Shown here: piece by piece, positions 42,165-53,090 of the stretch
Position numbering within the stretch: the stretch's first letter is position 1
How the letters are laid out: every line of letters starts with the position of its first letter
Assembly: GCF_003932845.1 (NCBI RefSeq)
Contig: NZ_RQZH01000014.1
Coordinates: forward strand, 1-64,000
From: Prevotella sp. OH937_COT-195
GTDB taxonomy: Bacteria; Bacteroidota; Bacteroidia; Bacteroidales; Bacteroidaceae
Length of the DNA stretch: 64,000 nucleotides
Direction: 5' to 3'
Made by a program: the position numbers and the translations under genes
Notes under the pieces: model-generated
The model's database searches: none
The model's input: only the letters and a program-made list of their open reading frames with translations
What the model was told of the DNA's origin: nothing

Positions 42165-43847
42165 CTATTGTTCTTTCCCAAGCCTTGCCTCTACTACGTT
42201 TAGCACATAGTCGCCAAGTTTCTCACACTCGCTGATTACGTCTATGAACATCGTTCCTATGCCAAACCCGTATTTGTGTGCATTGACATCGGAAGTATTT
42301 CTCAATTTCAGTTCATCGCGCAGTTCGTTTATTTCCTTTTCTATCGAATTGGAAGGTATTATGGATGTATCCTCGCGTCTTTCTCTAAGTGCAATAAGCA
42401 TTTGATTGATAGCTTTATCAACAAGTTTCATCATTTCATTGATGGCATCGTATTGACTTTGTATGAAATCTTCGGGGCTTTCATGCTTGCGCATAAGGAT
42501 ACGGGCGATATTATAGCATGCGTCGCCTATGCTTTCCAATTCGCTTATCTCGCGCATCATGTCTCGTATTCTGCCTTTCGTTTCGTCACTGAGGCGTGCA
42601 TCGCTCACATGTTCGAGGTATCTGCCAATTTCTATTTCCATGTTATCGCTAATGTCCTCGTATTTCTTTATACGTTCAAATACTTGCTTAAAATTCTTGT
42701 CGTTCTTCTCGTGTAAAAGTTCCTTTACCATTCCAAGCATTTTCTGCATGCGTTCTGCAAACAACAAGGTTTCTTTATGTGCCTCGAGTACAAAGATTTC
42801 CGGCGTATTCATTATTCCTGCATGTATATATCGCAGACGGAAACTCTCGTCTTCTTTCGCCTGCTTTTCGGGCAATATACGGCACACAAAACGTTCTATC
42901 TGGGGGATAAACCAAATAAGTATTGAAGTGTTGGTAACGTTGAATGCGGTATGGAACGCGGCAAGGGCAAACGACACTTTTGTCACAGTTTGTGACGATG
43001 ACGAAGGGTCGAGACCAACAAACGAACATGCCGTGTCAACAAAAGGATAGAAAACTATAAGTACCCACGACACACCGATTACGTTGAATGCAAGATGTGC
43101 GAGTGCCGCCCGGCGTGCCTGTGTGTTTGCCGTAAGTGCCGCAAGGTTTGCCGTCATCGTGGTTCCTATGTTCTCTCCCATAACAAGGGCTATGCCGAGA
43201 TAAATTGGAAGAACTCCGCTTGTGCAAAGAACCATGGTTATCGCCATTACCGCAGCCGACGACTGCACGATACATGTCAGAACAGTACCTAACAGAAGGA
43301 ATATCAGTATTGACGAATAACTGCTCGTGTCGAACGAAGAAAAGAATTCTATCAGAGATTGGTTGTGACCTAAATCCATCGCTTTACCCGTCTGACTCAT
43401 CATGCCGAGCGAGAAGAACATGAATGCAACACCATATAGGAAATCGCCGATATCACGATATTTTTTACTATAAATCAACAATATCCCGACAAAGAACACC
43501 GGCCATACGAAATCAGTTATTCTGAACGAGAATCCGGCAGACATTATCCATGCTGTGAGAGTGGTGCCGATATTGGCACCCATGATTACCGAGATAGCCT
43601 GCGACAGGGCGAGAAGTCCGGCGTTGACGAACGACACTGTCATCACGGTGGTTGCCGAAGAAGACTGCACTGCGACGGTAAGCAGCATACCCGTGAACAT
43701 TCCCGACAAGCGGTTGGTGGTCATCGCACTCAGAATGTGGCGCAGTTGAGGACCCGCCATCTTCTGCAAAGCCTCGCTCATTATCTTCATACCGAATATA
43801 AGCAAGGCAAGCGAGCCTAAAAGTTGAAATGCAATTATTGTTGTCAT
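42165..43847 (-). CDS. Na/phosphate cotransporter with PhoU-like domain
   Basis: The 560-residue protein has two inverted repeats of the Na/Pi-cotransporter family, each with the QSSSAT/QSSAA signature (LTVAVQSSSATTVM; TCIVQSSAAVMAI) and the GANIGTT/GENIGTT motif. About eight membrane helices fill residues 1-330. The C-terminal 200 residues are helical and PhoU-like (ESIGDACYNIARIL). It would take up phosphate or a related anion with sodium. It has its own promoter (TAATTTTG at 43877-43884). Confidence 0.92.
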   Translation of the reverse strand: MTTIIAFQLLGSLALLIFGMKIMSEALQKMAGPQLRHILSAMTTNRLSGMFTGMLLTVAVQSSSATTVMTVSFVNAGLLALSQAISVIMGANIGTTLTAWIMSAGFSFRITDFVWPVFFVGILLIYSKKYRDIGDFLYGVAFMFFSLGMMSQTGKAMDLGHNQSLIEFFSSFDTSSYSSILIFLLLGTVLTCIVQSSAAVMAITMVLCTSGVLPIYLGIALVMGENIGTTMTANLAALTANTQARRAALAHLAFNVIGVSWVLIVFYPFVDTACSFVGLDPSSSSQTVTKVSFALAAFHTAFNVTNTSILIWFIPQIERFVCRILPEKQAKEDESFRLRYIHAGIMNTPEIFVLEAHKETLLFAERMQKMLGMVKELLHEKNDKNFKQVFERIKKYEDISDNMEIEIGRYLEHVSDARLSDETKGRIRDMMREISELESIGDACYNIARILMRKHESPEDFIQSQYDAINEMMKLVDKAINQMLIALRERREDTSIIPSNSIEKEINELRDELKLRNTSDVNAHKYGFGIGTMFIDVISECEKLGDYVLNVVEARLGKEQ

Positions 43848-43876
43848 GTACGAAACCGTTTTGGTATTTCAGTGTG

Positions 43877-43884
43877 CAAAATTA
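43877..43884 (-). promoter_or_regulatory. -7 element of the Na/Pi cotransporter gene
   Basis: The minus strand reads TAATTTTG followed by C, 30 bp before the start codon. A divergent TACCTTTG at 43961-43968 serves the M15 peptidase gene. Confidence 0.5.
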
Positions 43885-43991
43885 GGTATGTAATATTACA
43901 TACGCTTTTCAAAGATGTTAAAAACAAGTTACAACAACGGTAAATATAAAGAAAAATCATTACCTTTGTGCAGTTGTAAAACATTTCAAAC

Positions 43992-44747
43992 ATGAAGAAA
44001 AACACACTTTTTATTGCAACATTTTTTATTACAACTGTGCTGCTTACCGGCATATTGTTAATGGCAATACCTTTGAAATCGGAAGCAAACAAGCCACGCA
44101 TAAGATTGCTTCACGACTGGGAACCGGGATTGATAATCGATGAAACAGATGTGAATATGACCGGATTGAACCGGCTTTTTTTGGTCTGTGACATAGACAA
44201 TAACATGTGGGAAAGGATTAACGGCAAGTCATGGCGGAAAGGATGTCCCGTGGGACGACGCGAACTGTGCTATTTGCGACTGTTACATCGAAATGCCAAA
44301 GGACAAATACAGACCGGGGAAATGGTGGTAAACAGGAAGATTGCAGAGCGTGTAACAAGTATTTTCAAAGAACTGTATCTGCAGAATTACCGCATAGAAA
44401 GCATTTTCCTCGTGGACAACTACGGTGGAGACGATGAAAAATCGATGGCTGCAAACAACACATCATGCTTTAATTATCGAAGAGTTGAAGGCTCCGCGAA
44501 ACTATCAAAGCATGCTTACGGTATGGCTATCGACATCAACCCCAAATACAATCCGTATGTCAGAGGAAAGAAAGTGTCACCGGAAAACGGGCGGAAATAC
44601 GCTTTCAATAGAGAGGTACGGAAAGATATTCCCTACGAGATAGACCGTAACGACATGGCATACAAACTTTTCACCAAAGCAGGAGCCACATGGGGAGGAA
44701 ACTGGAAGACAATGAAGGATTACCAGCATTTCCAATTTCCGTCATAA
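43992..44747 (+). CDS. M15-family peptidase (D-Ala-D-Ala carboxypeptidase-like)
   Basis: The 251-residue protein has an N-terminal signal or anchor (LFIATFFITTVLLTGILLMA) and the zinc peptidase motifs SKHAYGMAIDINPKYNPYV (His and Asp ligands) and GGNWKTMKDYQHFQF (second His). These match the VanY/M15 group that trims peptidoglycan stem peptides. Promoter element TACCTTTG (43961-43968) lies just upstream. A 60-bp gap leads to the outer-membrane helix-hairpin-helix gene, likely co-transcribed. Confidence 0.87.
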   Translation: MKKNTLFIATFFITTVLLTGILLMAIPLKSEANKPRIRLLHDWEPGLIIDETDVNMTGLNRLFLVCDIDNNMWERINGKSWRKGCPVGRRELCYLRLLHRNAKGQIQTGEMVVNRKIAERVTSIFKELYLQNYRIESIFLVDNYGGDDEKSMAANNTSCFNYRRVEGSAKLSKHAYGMAIDINPKYNPYVRGKKVSPENGRKYAFNREVRKDIPYEIDRNDMAYKLFTKAGATWGGNWKTMKDYQHFQFPS

Positions 44748-44807
44748 TTTACGGGCATTTCACAATATAATCGGCATAGTTACAACTATCATAAAAACAA
44801 ACATCGA

Positions 44808-46823
44808 ATGAAAAAAATGCCACACGTTGTGCCAATATTGACATTAAGCATTATTGTATTAATGTATGCACAAACATCATTCGCACAGAAATACCCACAT
44901 CCGTGGGAGTCGCTCCTCTCAGACGTAATGGCTTTGGAAGATGGCGAGACGGTATCATGGCAGGAAACTTACGACATATTGTGCGAATTGGAACAGCACC
45001 CCGTCGATCTCAACAATGCAACACGGGAGGACATCGAGACCGTGCCTTTCCTAAACGACAGGCAGGTTATGGATATATGTGAATATCTTTATAAATATGC
45101 TCCCATGAAATCGCTCGGCGAACTTGCCATGATAGAGTCGCTCGACTACTATCAACGAGAGTTGCTTAAACATTTCGTGATACTCGGAGATGTGTCTGAA
45201 AAGCATTTTCCGGCGTTACAAAACATTATGAAATATGGCAGACACGAATTTGTGGCAACCGCGAAAATACCTTGTTACGAACGAAAGGGAGACAACAACG
45301 GATACCTTGGCTACCCGTACAGGCACTCCGTGAAATACACATTTTCATACGGACAATATATTAAAGCGGGATTTCTCGGCTCGCAAGATGCCGGGGAACC
45401 GTTCTTTGCGGGCGGCAATACTGCCGGATATGATTTCTATTCTTTCTACGCACAGATGCGAAACATGGGAAGAGTGAAGAATATTGTCGTGGGAAGATAC
45501 AAGGCAAAATTCGGAATGGGACTCGTCATGAACAACAACTTTATGATGGGAAAGGTTGCCACATCGCAACAATTCGGAAGCAAGACATCCGACATACGGG
45601 TACATTCATCACGCATGGAAGCCAACTATATGCAGGGAGTTGCAACTACAATCCGTGTGGTAAAGGGACTCGATGCCACGGCATTCGCATCGTTCAGGTA
45701 TATAGACGCAACACTAAACAAAGATTCAACCATAGCCACGATACTAAAAAACGGATACCACCGTACACCCGCCGAGATGGGGAAGAAAGGCAATTCGTCG
45801 ATAGCCGCAGGAGGAATGAACATGTCTTTCAGGCATGGTGGTCTGCACATGGGGGCGACGGCGGCGTTCTCTCATTTGTCAAGAGAACTGCGTCCTGACG
45901 TATCCGCTTTGTTCCGCCGCTTCCATCCTTCCGGAAAAAACTTCTGGAACATATCCATCGATTATGGCTACACAGCACCGAGGTGGCAGGTGTCCGGAGA
46001 AACCGCAACGGGAAAATGCGGTGCGGTTGCCACGATAAACACATTGTCATATTGCCTCACCGACGACATTGACATCATGGCTCTGCAACGTTTCTACTCG
46101 AAAAAATATTACTCGCTGTTCTCCGAGAGTTTCAACGAGGGGGGAAGAGTGCAAAACGAGAGCGGAATATATCTCGGTCTCAACTGGCATCCGTCTGCCA
46201 CATTCCGCATCATGGGATATTTTGATTTGGTTTATTTCCCATGGCCCAAGTATCAGGCGGCGTTCGCTTCACACGCGTATGACGGTTTCGTACAGGCTTC
46301 CGGCAGTATGGAAAGATGGAGTTTCGTTGCAAGATACCGTGTCAAAATACGTGAGAAAAACAACCAAAAGAAAACCGCTCTAACAAACAAGGTGGAACAA
46401 CGAGGGCGAATTGCCGTAGGATACGACGGAGGAATGTGGAATACAAAGACACAGGCCGATGTGACACATGTCTCTTACAAGCAAGACGACTTCGGCTATA
46501 TGTTGAGTGAAACGTTGACGGTTAAACTGACGGATCGGTTTTCTTTCACGGCAAATATGGCTTATTTCAATACCGACACTTTCGACTCGCGCATATATAC
46601 ATACGAGAAAGGACCTTTATACACCTTCAATTTCCCCTCGTTCTACGGCGAGGGCATACGCTACTCTCTGTTCGCACGCGCCGATTTTTCAAAAAAGGTA
46701 ATGGTAATTGTCAAGACTGCCGTAACAAACTATTTCGACCGAGCCTCCATCGGCACCGGATTGCAGAAGATCGCTCACTCGTCAATGACCGATGTCGAAA
46801 TGCAACTGCGCATGAAACTATGA
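44808..46823 (+). CDS. Helix-hairpin-helix outer-membrane beta-barrel protein
   Basis: The 671-residue protein has a signal peptide (LTLSIIVLMYAQTSFAQ). A ComEA-like helix-hairpin-helix pair follows at residues about 65-125 (VDLNNATREDIETVPFLND, then MKSLGELAMIESLDYYQ). About 500 residues of alternating beta strands typical of an outer-membrane barrel come next, ending in MQLRMKL. Similar proteins are widespread in Bacteroidota and unassigned. The HhH part suggests contact with DNA or another repeated polymer at the periplasmic side, which is inference. Confidence 0.75.
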   Translation: MKKMPHVVPILTLSIIVLMYAQTSFAQKYPHPWESLLSDVMALEDGETVSWQETYDILCELEQHPVDLNNATREDIETVPFLNDRQVMDICEYLYKYAPMKSLGELAMIESLDYYQRELLKHFVILGDVSEKHFPALQNIMKYGRHEFVATAKIPCYERKGDNNGYLGYPYRHSVKYTFSYGQYIKAGFLGSQDAGEPFFAGGNTAGYDFYSFYAQMRNMGRVKNIVVGRYKAKFGMGLVMNNNFMMGKVATSQQFGSKTSDIRVHSSRMEANYMQGVATTIRVVKGLDATAFASFRYIDATLNKDSTIATILKNGYHRTPAEMGKKGNSSIAAGGMNMSFRHGGLHMGATAAFSHLSRELRPDVSALFRRFHPSGKNFWNISIDYGYTAPRWQVSGETATGKCGAVATINTLSYCLTDDIDIMALQRFYSKKYYSLFSESFNEGGRVQNESGIYLGLNWHPSATFRIMGYFDLVYFPWPKYQAAFASHAYDGFVQASGSMERWSFVARYRVKIREKNNQKKTALTNKVEQRGRIAVGYDGGMWNTKTQADVTHVSYKQDDFGYMLSETLTVKLTDRFSFTANMAYFNTDTFDSRIYTYEKGPLYTFNFPSFYGEGIRYSLFARADFSKKVMVIVKTAVTNYFDRASIGTGLQKIAHSSMTDVEMQLRMKL

Positions 46824-46826
46824 CAA

Positions 46827-46855
46827 TACGACATTCGGCAAAATACCGAATCGTA
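46827..46855. terminator. Terminator between the HhH barrel gene and manA
   Basis: ATTCGG and CCGAAT pair around a 7-base loop, extended by TACG/CGTA with a two-base bulge. It lies between the converging genes. There is no strong T run. Confidence 0.5.
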
Positions 46856-46906
46856 CGAAACATGCGAACATCTTTATTATAAGATTATTCTTGAATACTT
46901 TATTTC

Positions 46907-47869
46907 CTACACATACGTTTCAAGAAATTTCACCGTTCCCTCCACACTCACCTGTGTCATTGTCGCAGGTAGCAGAAGCGTCTCGCCGGCACAAAATGTT
47001 AAGGTGTTGCCGTCTTCGTCGGTAACTTGCCCGTTACCTTTCAGTGCAATAAGTATCACAAAAGAATCAAGGTCGGAATAATCGAGTGTCATCGGTTCGT
47101 CGAGATCATACACCGACGTACGGAAGTGCGGACACTCAACGAGCGTAACGCCCATGTTCTTCCGTGGCACATAATGAGTACGGTAATCATCTTCCACCGT
47201 ATAGTCTATGCTCTCGGCAGCCTTCTGCGTGTGCAGTTGTCGGTAGTTTCCATCGCGGTCTTTCCGTTTGTAGTCGTATATGCGGTATGTCACGTCGCTC
47301 GTCTGCTGTATCTCGGCGAGGAAACATCCGGAGCGTATGGCATGTATTCTTCCCGAAGGCAGAAAAAAAACATCATCCTCGCTTACGTCATATTCTGCCA
47401 GAGCATCACATATCGTGTCGCCGGCCACCATTTCGCAATATTCCTCCCGTGTAATCCGGCGTTTCAGTCCGCAATATATTCTCGCTCCCGGTTCCGAATC
47501 CAGCATGTACCACATCTCCGTTTTTCCGCGTGGGTATCCATGACGGCGTGCCACCTCGTCCGTGGGGTGTACCTGTATCGAGAGGTCTTTGCGTGCGTGG
47601 ATAAACTTTATCAGCAACGGGAACTCGTTGCCGAAACGTTCATAATTCTCCTTTCCCACGAGTTTGTCTTTCATTTCCGCAACCAAGTCGTTCAGTTTCC
47701 GTCCCTTCATCGTTCCATCACACACAACGGTCTCGCTGCCTTTCACTCCCGATATTTCCCAACTCTCGCCAACACACTGCATGTCTGAGTTATTTTTCTT
47801 AAAAGGAATTATCTTGTCTCCGCCCCATATTGTCTGTTTCAAGAGCGGCTCAAACCTAAGTATTTGCAT
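46907..47869 (-). CDS. manA: Mannose-6-phosphate isomerase, type I
   Basis: The 320-residue cupin protein has the zinc ligands in IQVHPTDE, GKTEMWY and PSGRIHAI. It interconverts mannose-6-phosphate and fructose-6-phosphate, feeding GDP-mannose synthesis or mannose use. It is the last gene of a leftward series with trkH (11 bp gap), trkA and dxs; co-transcription is likely although the functions are unrelated. Confidence 0.92.
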   Translation of the reverse strand: MQILRFEPLLKQTIWGGDKIIPFKKNNSDMQCVGESWEISGVKGSETVVCDGTMKGRKLNDLVAEMKDKLVGKENYERFGNEFPLLIKFIHARKDLSIQVHPTDEVARRHGYPRGKTEMWYMLDSEPGARIYCGLKRRITREEYCEMVAGDTICDALAEYDVSEDDVFFLPSGRIHAIRSGCFLAEIQQTSDVTYRIYDYKRKDRDGNYRQLHTQKAAESIDYTVEDDYRTHYVPRKNMGVTLVECPHFRTSVYDLDEPMTLDYSDLDSFVILIALKGNGQVTDEDGNTLTFCAGETLLLPATMTQVSVEGTVKFLETYV

Positions 47870-47880
47870 AATCGGTCTGT

Positions 47881-49338
47881 TTAGTTATCTTTCCAGAATG
47901 CAGATGTGAACATCACAACCACGGTTATTATCTCGAGTCGTCCCATGAGCATCAACATTGACAGGAGCCATTTCACGATGTCGGGCAATATGTTCCAAGA
48001 CATGGTCGGACCGAGTTCAAATCCCAGCGTCGGTCCCACGTTGCTTGCACAACTCAACGCAAGGGTTATGGCGTTGATATTGTCAACACCCGCAATTATC
48101 ATTATTACATAAGAAAAGAAGCATATCAGCACATACAGAACGAAGAAAGTGAGCACAGAAACCTGTGCACCATAAGTTATGGTACGGTGGCCGATCTTAA
48201 CAGGCAACACCGCATGTGGGTGCAACACACGTTTCAGTTCGTTGAGAATTACTTTAAGAATCATAACGCCACGCACACACTTGAAGCCTCCGCTCGTACT
48301 GCCCGCACAGCCGCCAAAGAACATACATACACATAGTGCAATCCATGTTATGTGCGGCCATTTCCCTGCATCGTCGCTGAAAAAGCCGGTACTGGTTATG
48401 TACGATATTACTTGAAACAGCGAAACGCGCAATGCATCATGGAAATCGTAGTCGGAAGAGCGTATCAGAAAAAATGTTATCACCACCGTGGCAATTGTCA
48501 CAAGTAATGTATAAAGCCTGAGTTCGGGGTCTTTGAAAAACGATTTCACCTTGCCTTTAAAGAAAAAAGCATAAAGCAAGGCATAACTTATTCCCGAAAG
48601 GAACATAAACGCAATGATAATATATTCTATTGTTGCGGAATTGAAATATGCCACAGAGGCATCGTGGGTGGCAAACCCGCCCGTGGCTGTTATGGTCATA
48701 GAATAGTTAACACTGTCAAAAAGTCCCATGCCGGCAACGAACAGACACCCCACACAAGCAATGTTAAGCACTATATACATGCTCCATATCCACTTAGCCG
48801 TGGTCTTAAGCCGGGGGTGCATCTTGGAATGTATGGGGCCGGTGGCCTCGGCAGAGAACACCCTCATGTTGCCGCCCACGAGCGACGGAATGATTGCAAT
48901 GGTAAAGAACACTATGCCAAGTCCGCCAATCCATTGTGTCATCGAACGCCAAAATTTCAGCGCGTGCGGCAAATTTTCCACACTATCCATGACACTCGCT
49001 CCGGTGGTGGTAAAACCGGACATGGTCTCGAAATAGGCATCGGTAAAATTAGGCAGGTGTCCGGTAATGTACAGAGGCAGTGCGCCGAAGAAACTGAACA
49101 GCAGCCACACCATGGAAACCAGCAGGTAAGCCTCGCGCCGCCCGAGACTGTCAACGGCATTTATGCCGAGATAACGAAACAAGAACGCCGCAGCCACGGT
49201 TATTATTGTGGAGAATACAAAACCCGGCATGTCGGTCTCGCCGTAACAGAATGACATGACAACGCACACTGCCATCATCAATGCTTCGATGTACAGCAGT
49301 TGCCCGATAATCTTGTATATAATCTTAAGGTTCAGCAT
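47881..49338 (-). CDS. trkH: Trk-type potassium uptake membrane subunit
   Basis: The 485-residue membrane protein has four pore-loop filter segments: GFTTTGAS, TATGGFATHD, ITSTGFF and CASNVGPTLG. These are diagnostic of TrkH/KtrB potassium translocators. It works with the TrkA gating protein encoded immediately upstream, whose gene overlaps by 7 bp. K+ uptake at the inner membrane is gated by nucleotide binding to TrkA. Confidence 0.95.
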   Translation of the reverse strand: MLNLKIIYKIIGQLLYIEALMMAVCVVMSFCYGETDMPGFVFSTIITVAAAFLFRYLGINAVDSLGRREAYLLVSMVWLLFSFFGALPLYITGHLPNFTDAYFETMSGFTTTGASVMDSVENLPHALKFWRSMTQWIGGLGIVFFTIAIIPSLVGGNMRVFSAEATGPIHSKMHPRLKTTAKWIWSMYIVLNIACVGCLFVAGMGLFDSVNYSMTITATGGFATHDASVAYFNSATIEYIIIAFMFLSGISYALLYAFFFKGKVKSFFKDPELRLYTLLVTIATVVITFFLIRSSDYDFHDALRVSLFQVISYITSTGFFSDDAGKWPHITWIALCVCMFFGGCAGSTSGGFKCVRGVMILKVILNELKRVLHPHAVLPVKIGHRTITYGAQVSVLTFFVLYVLICFFSYVIMIIAGVDNINAITLALSCASNVGPTLGFELGPTMSWNILPDIVKWLLSMLMLMGRLEIITVVVMFTSAFWKDN

Positions 49339-50684
49339 TTGAAAAACTTTTCAATCTTTGCCATGCTGATATTATGGCAGAACACCACCACCACGTCGCC
49401 GGTCTCTATCTGCGTGCCTCCGCTTACCAGATGCCCCACCCCGTTGCGCACCAATCCGCCTATGGCTGCACCTTGCGGCAGACCAAGTTCGGAAACACGT
49501 TTGCGGGTGACCTTCGAGCCTTGATGGGCAGTAAATTCCGCCACATCGGCATTTGCCGTGGTAAAGAACTTCACGTTGCTCACGCTTACGTCTTCATCGA
49601 GCATCATCTGGTAAATATGGCTTGCCGCAAGAGCCTTCTTGTTCACTATCGTACCAATGTCGAGACTCTCGGCAGTACTGACATAATCCATGTTCTCTAC
49701 CACTGCCACCGTCTTGCGCACTCCCATGCGTTTTGCCGTCAGACAGGCAAGGATGTTTGTCTCGGCATTACTCGTCAGTGCCACAAACGCCTGCGTGTTG
49801 CCAATGCCTTCATCGCGAAGCAAAGCGAGGTCGCGCCCGTCTCCGTTAATCACCATTACATGCTTGTTGTCAATCAGTTCGTTGAGTTCCTCGCACCGTG
49901 CCTCGTCCATCTCTATTATCTTGGCATTCATATACTCCGGCAGTTTTGCCATTGCCCTGACAGCCGTAATGCCGCCACCCATAACCATAACGTTCTTTAC
50001 ATCAACGTAATGTTCCTTGCCGACAATCTTGCGTACATAAGATATGGTGTCGCGTTTGGTCATAAAGAATACCATGTCGTGCAGTTTCAGCACGTCGTCG
50101 CCACGCGGAATGATGGTTTCGTCGCCACGCTTCACGGCAACCACATAATAAGGAGTCTCGGGTTTTGACAATTCTTTCAACGGCATGTTGAGTATCTCTG
50201 CCGACTCGCGCATCTTTATCCCAAGCATCACGAGCGAGCTGTTGTGTACGTCCCACCGTTGTCTTACCCAACTCATCTTCAAGCCTTTGCAAATATCGTT
50301 GGCTGCAAGATCTTCCGGATATATTAGTGAATCTATGCCCATCTGCTTGAAGAATGCGGCATTTTTCTCGTACAAGAAATCGCTGTCGTCAATTCTTGCC
50401 ACCGTTTTCTTTGCGCCAAGCGAATGCGCCATCATGCAACTTGTAATGTTGAGATGCTGATCCGGCGTAACCGCAATAAACAAATCGGCACCGTGCGCAC
50501 CCGCTTCTTTCAGCGTGTTGAAACTTGCCGGCGAGGCAAGATATGTCATAAGGTCGTAGTCGCCGCTTATGTCGGCAAGCCGTCCTTCGTTCTCGTCTAT
50601 CAATACCGTGTCGTTGTTGCTGCGCGACAACAGTTTTGCCAAGTGCGTCCCGATGGCGTATGCCCCTGCTATGATTATCTTCAT
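49332..50684 (-). CDS. trkA: Trk potassium uptake regulatory subunit
   Basis: The 450-residue protein has two RCK modules. Each has a nucleotide-binding Rossmann fold (MKIIIAGAYAIGTHLAKLL at the start; VMVMGGGITAVRAMAKL near residue 232) followed by a TrkA_C domain. It binds NAD(H)/ATP-type ligands and controls TrkH. The gene overlaps trkH by 7 bp and begins 66 bp after dxs. Confidence 0.95.
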   Translation of the reverse strand: MKIIIAGAYAIGTHLAKLLSRSNNDTVLIDENEGRLADISGDYDLMTYLASPASFNTLKEAGAHGADLFIAVTPDQHLNITSCMMAHSLGAKKTVARIDDSDFLYEKNAAFFKQMGIDSLIYPEDLAANDICKGLKMSWVRQRWDVHNSSLVMLGIKMRESAEILNMPLKELSKPETPYYVVAVKRGDETIIPRGDDVLKLHDMVFFMTKRDTISYVRKIVGKEHYVDVKNVMVMGGGITAVRAMAKLPEYMNAKIIEMDEARCEELNELIDNKHVMVINGDGRDLALLRDEGIGNTQAFVALTSNAETNILACLTAKRMGVRKTVAVVENMDYVSTAESLDIGTIVNKKALAASHIYQMMLDEDVSVSNVKFFTTANADVAEFTAHQGSKVTRKRVSELGLPQGAAIGGLVRNGVGHLVSGGTQIETGDVVVVFCHNISMAKIEKFFKC

Positions 50685-50750
50685 CTGATATAATAAAAAA
50701 TTATATTACAAACAAGACTTATTATAATTACTATGCCGTCAACATGGCAA

Positions 50751-52664
50751 TCAACGATTGTCAATGCCGGAAACCGCCTTCCTTATGCTCTCCGCGTCGA
50801 TACCCGCCACCCGTTGCAGTTCGGGCACGGTACCGTGTTCCACGAAAAAGTCGGGCAGACCGAGACGTGTCAGGTGCGGCGTATAACCGTGGTCTGCCAG
50901 CCATTCGAGTACGGCAGAACCGAAACCGCCGTTGCGCGAACCATCTTCGATTGTCACTACACGTTTGAACCGACGTCCCACTTCATCGAGTATTTCCTCG
51001 TCGAGCGGTTTGACAAAACGCATGTCATAGTGGGCAACGGAAAGAGACAAGCCGTTCAAAGCCTCTTCCACCGCCACGCCGAGCGGTCCGTAACTTAGAA
51101 CTGCCACATCGCCGCCGTCACGCAGTTTACGCCCCTTGCCCACCGGAATTTCTTCCAACGGGCAACGCCAATCCACCACCGAGCCGCGACCTCGCGGGTA
51201 GCGTATCACGAACGGTCCCTTTCCGGGCAGTTGCGCCGTGTACATCATTCGCCGCAATTCCGGTTCGTCCATGGGCGATGCAATGGTAAGATTGGGTATG
51301 GGTCGAAGTGCGGCAATGTCGAATGCACCGTGGTGCGTGGGACCGTCTTCGCCCACAAGTCCAGCGCGGTCGAGACATATTACCACGGGCAGTTTGAGCA
51401 GTGCCACATCGTGAATGATATTGTCGTATGCACGTTGCGAGAATGCGCTGTAAATATTGCAGAAAGGTTGCAGTCCGTCTTTTGCCATTCCTCCGGAGAA
51501 CGTCACGGCGTGCCCCTCGGCAATACCGACATCGAAAGCCCGCGACGGCATCTCTTTCATCATTACGTTCATCGAGCAACCGCTCGGCATAGCCGGCGTA
51601 ACACCCACGATGCGCGGATTGAGCCTTGCAAGTTCCACGAGTGTCTCTCCGAAAACATCTTGGAATTTCGGAGGCAGGTTGCTCGTGTCCGTCTTATGCC
51701 GTTCTCCCGTTTCGGGATTGAATTTTCCCGGTGCATGCCATATCGTGGCTTGTTGCTCCGCAGGCTTATATCCATTGCCTTTCTTGGTGTGCAGGTGCAA
51801 CAGTTTCGGACCTTCCATTTCTTTCAGTTGTCTCAGCAGGCGCACAATCTCTTTCACGTTGTGTCCGTCGAAAGGACCGAAATATCTTATGTTCATGCCC
51901 TCAAAAATGTTCTGCTGTCCGCTGATGGCACTTTTGGCGGCGTTGCCGAGACGTATCAGTCCCTTGCGGCGGTCTTCTTTCAGACAGCCTTTGTTTTTCA
52001 GCCATGTAGACGCCTTGTATCGCCAACGGTTATATCTCTCGCCGGTGTTCAGTTCGAGCAGCAACTGCTTCATTCCGCCCACCGACCTGTCTATTGACAT
52101 ATCGTTGTCGTTCAGTATGATTAGCAGGTTGTTGGGCGAACTTGATACGTTGTTAAGCCCCTCGTATGCCAGTCCGCCGCTCATTGCCCCATCGCCGATT
52201 ACAGCCACCACATGCCTGCCATGCGCATTACCGTTTGCGTTCTGCTCTCCCAACGTTTCTGCCGCCACAGCCATTCCCAGCGCTGCCGAGATGCTGTTGG
52301 AGGCATGCCCGCAGGCAAAAGTGTCGTAAGGACTTTCCTCGGGCGAGGGGAATGGGCATATTCCGCCAAACTTTCTGTTGGTGCAGAATGTCTCACGCCG
52401 ACCTGTAAGAATTTTGTGCCCGTAAGCCTGATGACCAACATCCCACACGATGCGATCATCGGGAGTGTTCATTACATAGTGCAGAGCCACGGTTATCTCC
52501 ACCGCACCGAGGCTCGATGCGAAATGACCGGGATTGACCGACAACTCGTTAACTATGTCGCGACGCAGTTCTCTGCAAAGCAACGGCAACTGGTCGATGC
52601 TCAAGCGGCGCAGGTCTTCTGCGTTGTTTATCTTGTCAAGTAACTTATATTCGTTCTGTTCCAC
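50751..52664 (-). CDS. dxs: 1-deoxy-D-xylulose-5-phosphate synthase
   Basis: The 637-residue thiamine-diphosphate enzyme has [33 protein letters not shown], the cofactor motif [16 protein letters not shown]...ILNDNDMSI and the C-terminal [12 protein letters not shown] and [10 protein letters not shown] blocks. It makes the first intermediate of the MEP isoprenoid pathway, which also supplies the prenyl chain used by MenA. It leads a leftward unit with trkA, trkH and manA. Confidence 0.96.
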   Translation of the reverse strand: MEQNEYKLLDKINNAEDLRRLSIDQLPLLCRELRRDIVNELSVNPGHFASSLGAVEITVALHYVMNTPDDRIVWDVGHQAYGHKILTGRRETFCTNRKFGGICPFPSPEESPYDTFACGHASNSISAALGMAVAAETLGEQNANGNAHGRHVVAVIGDGAMSGGLAYEGLNNVSSSPNNLLIILNDNDMSIDRSVGGMKQLLLELNTGERYNRWRYKASTWLKNKGCLKEDRRKGLIRLGNAAKSAISGQQNIFEGMNIRYFGPFDGHNVKEIVRLLRQLKEMEGPKLLHLHTKKGNGYKPAEQQATIWHAPGKFNPETGERHKTDTSNLPPKFQDVFGETLVELARLNPRIVGVTPAMPSGCSMNVMMKEMPSRAFDVGIAEGHAVTFSGGMAKDGLQPFCNIYSAFSQRAYDNIIHDVALLKLPVVICLDRAGLVGEDGPTHHGAFDIAALRPIPNLTIASPMDEPELRRMMYTAQLPGKGPFVIRYPRGRGSVVDWRCPLEEIPVGKGRKLRDGGDVAVLSYGPLGVAVEEALNGLSLSVAHYDMRFVKPLDEEILDEVGRRFKRVVTIEDGSRNGGFGSAVLEWLADHGYTPHLTRLGLPDFFVEHGTVPELQRVAGIDAESIRKAVSGIDNR

Positions 52665-53090
52665 GATTTTAAAGTTAGACGTTAAAGACTATAAGGCAGG
52701 GTATTTGAACTTCCACCTTAAAAACCAAATATGTCTTGTGGGCAAAGTTTGCCATTTCGAGGTCTTTTTTCGTTTCCAAATATTGGTTCGTTAAGCCGTA
52801 CATCAGACGCAATACTTCTCTAACCGCCAATTTGCACTCGAAAACAATCTCTCAATCCGACAAAGCAAATTTATGAAACCCACCCAAATGTCAAAAGGTA
52901 TTCCAACATTTTTGTATATCTCCGCATTTGCAATGCTTCATCACGATACCTTTCTGCAATGGCAATATTGCAGACACCGTATCATTTTGCAAAGTTAATG
53001 TTTTTTTCCGACAACAAATAATATTTGCCCGTTTTTCAATTAAAAACGTTTCTTTCGCTACCTGTGATACTGCTGCAAGGAATGTTTTTT

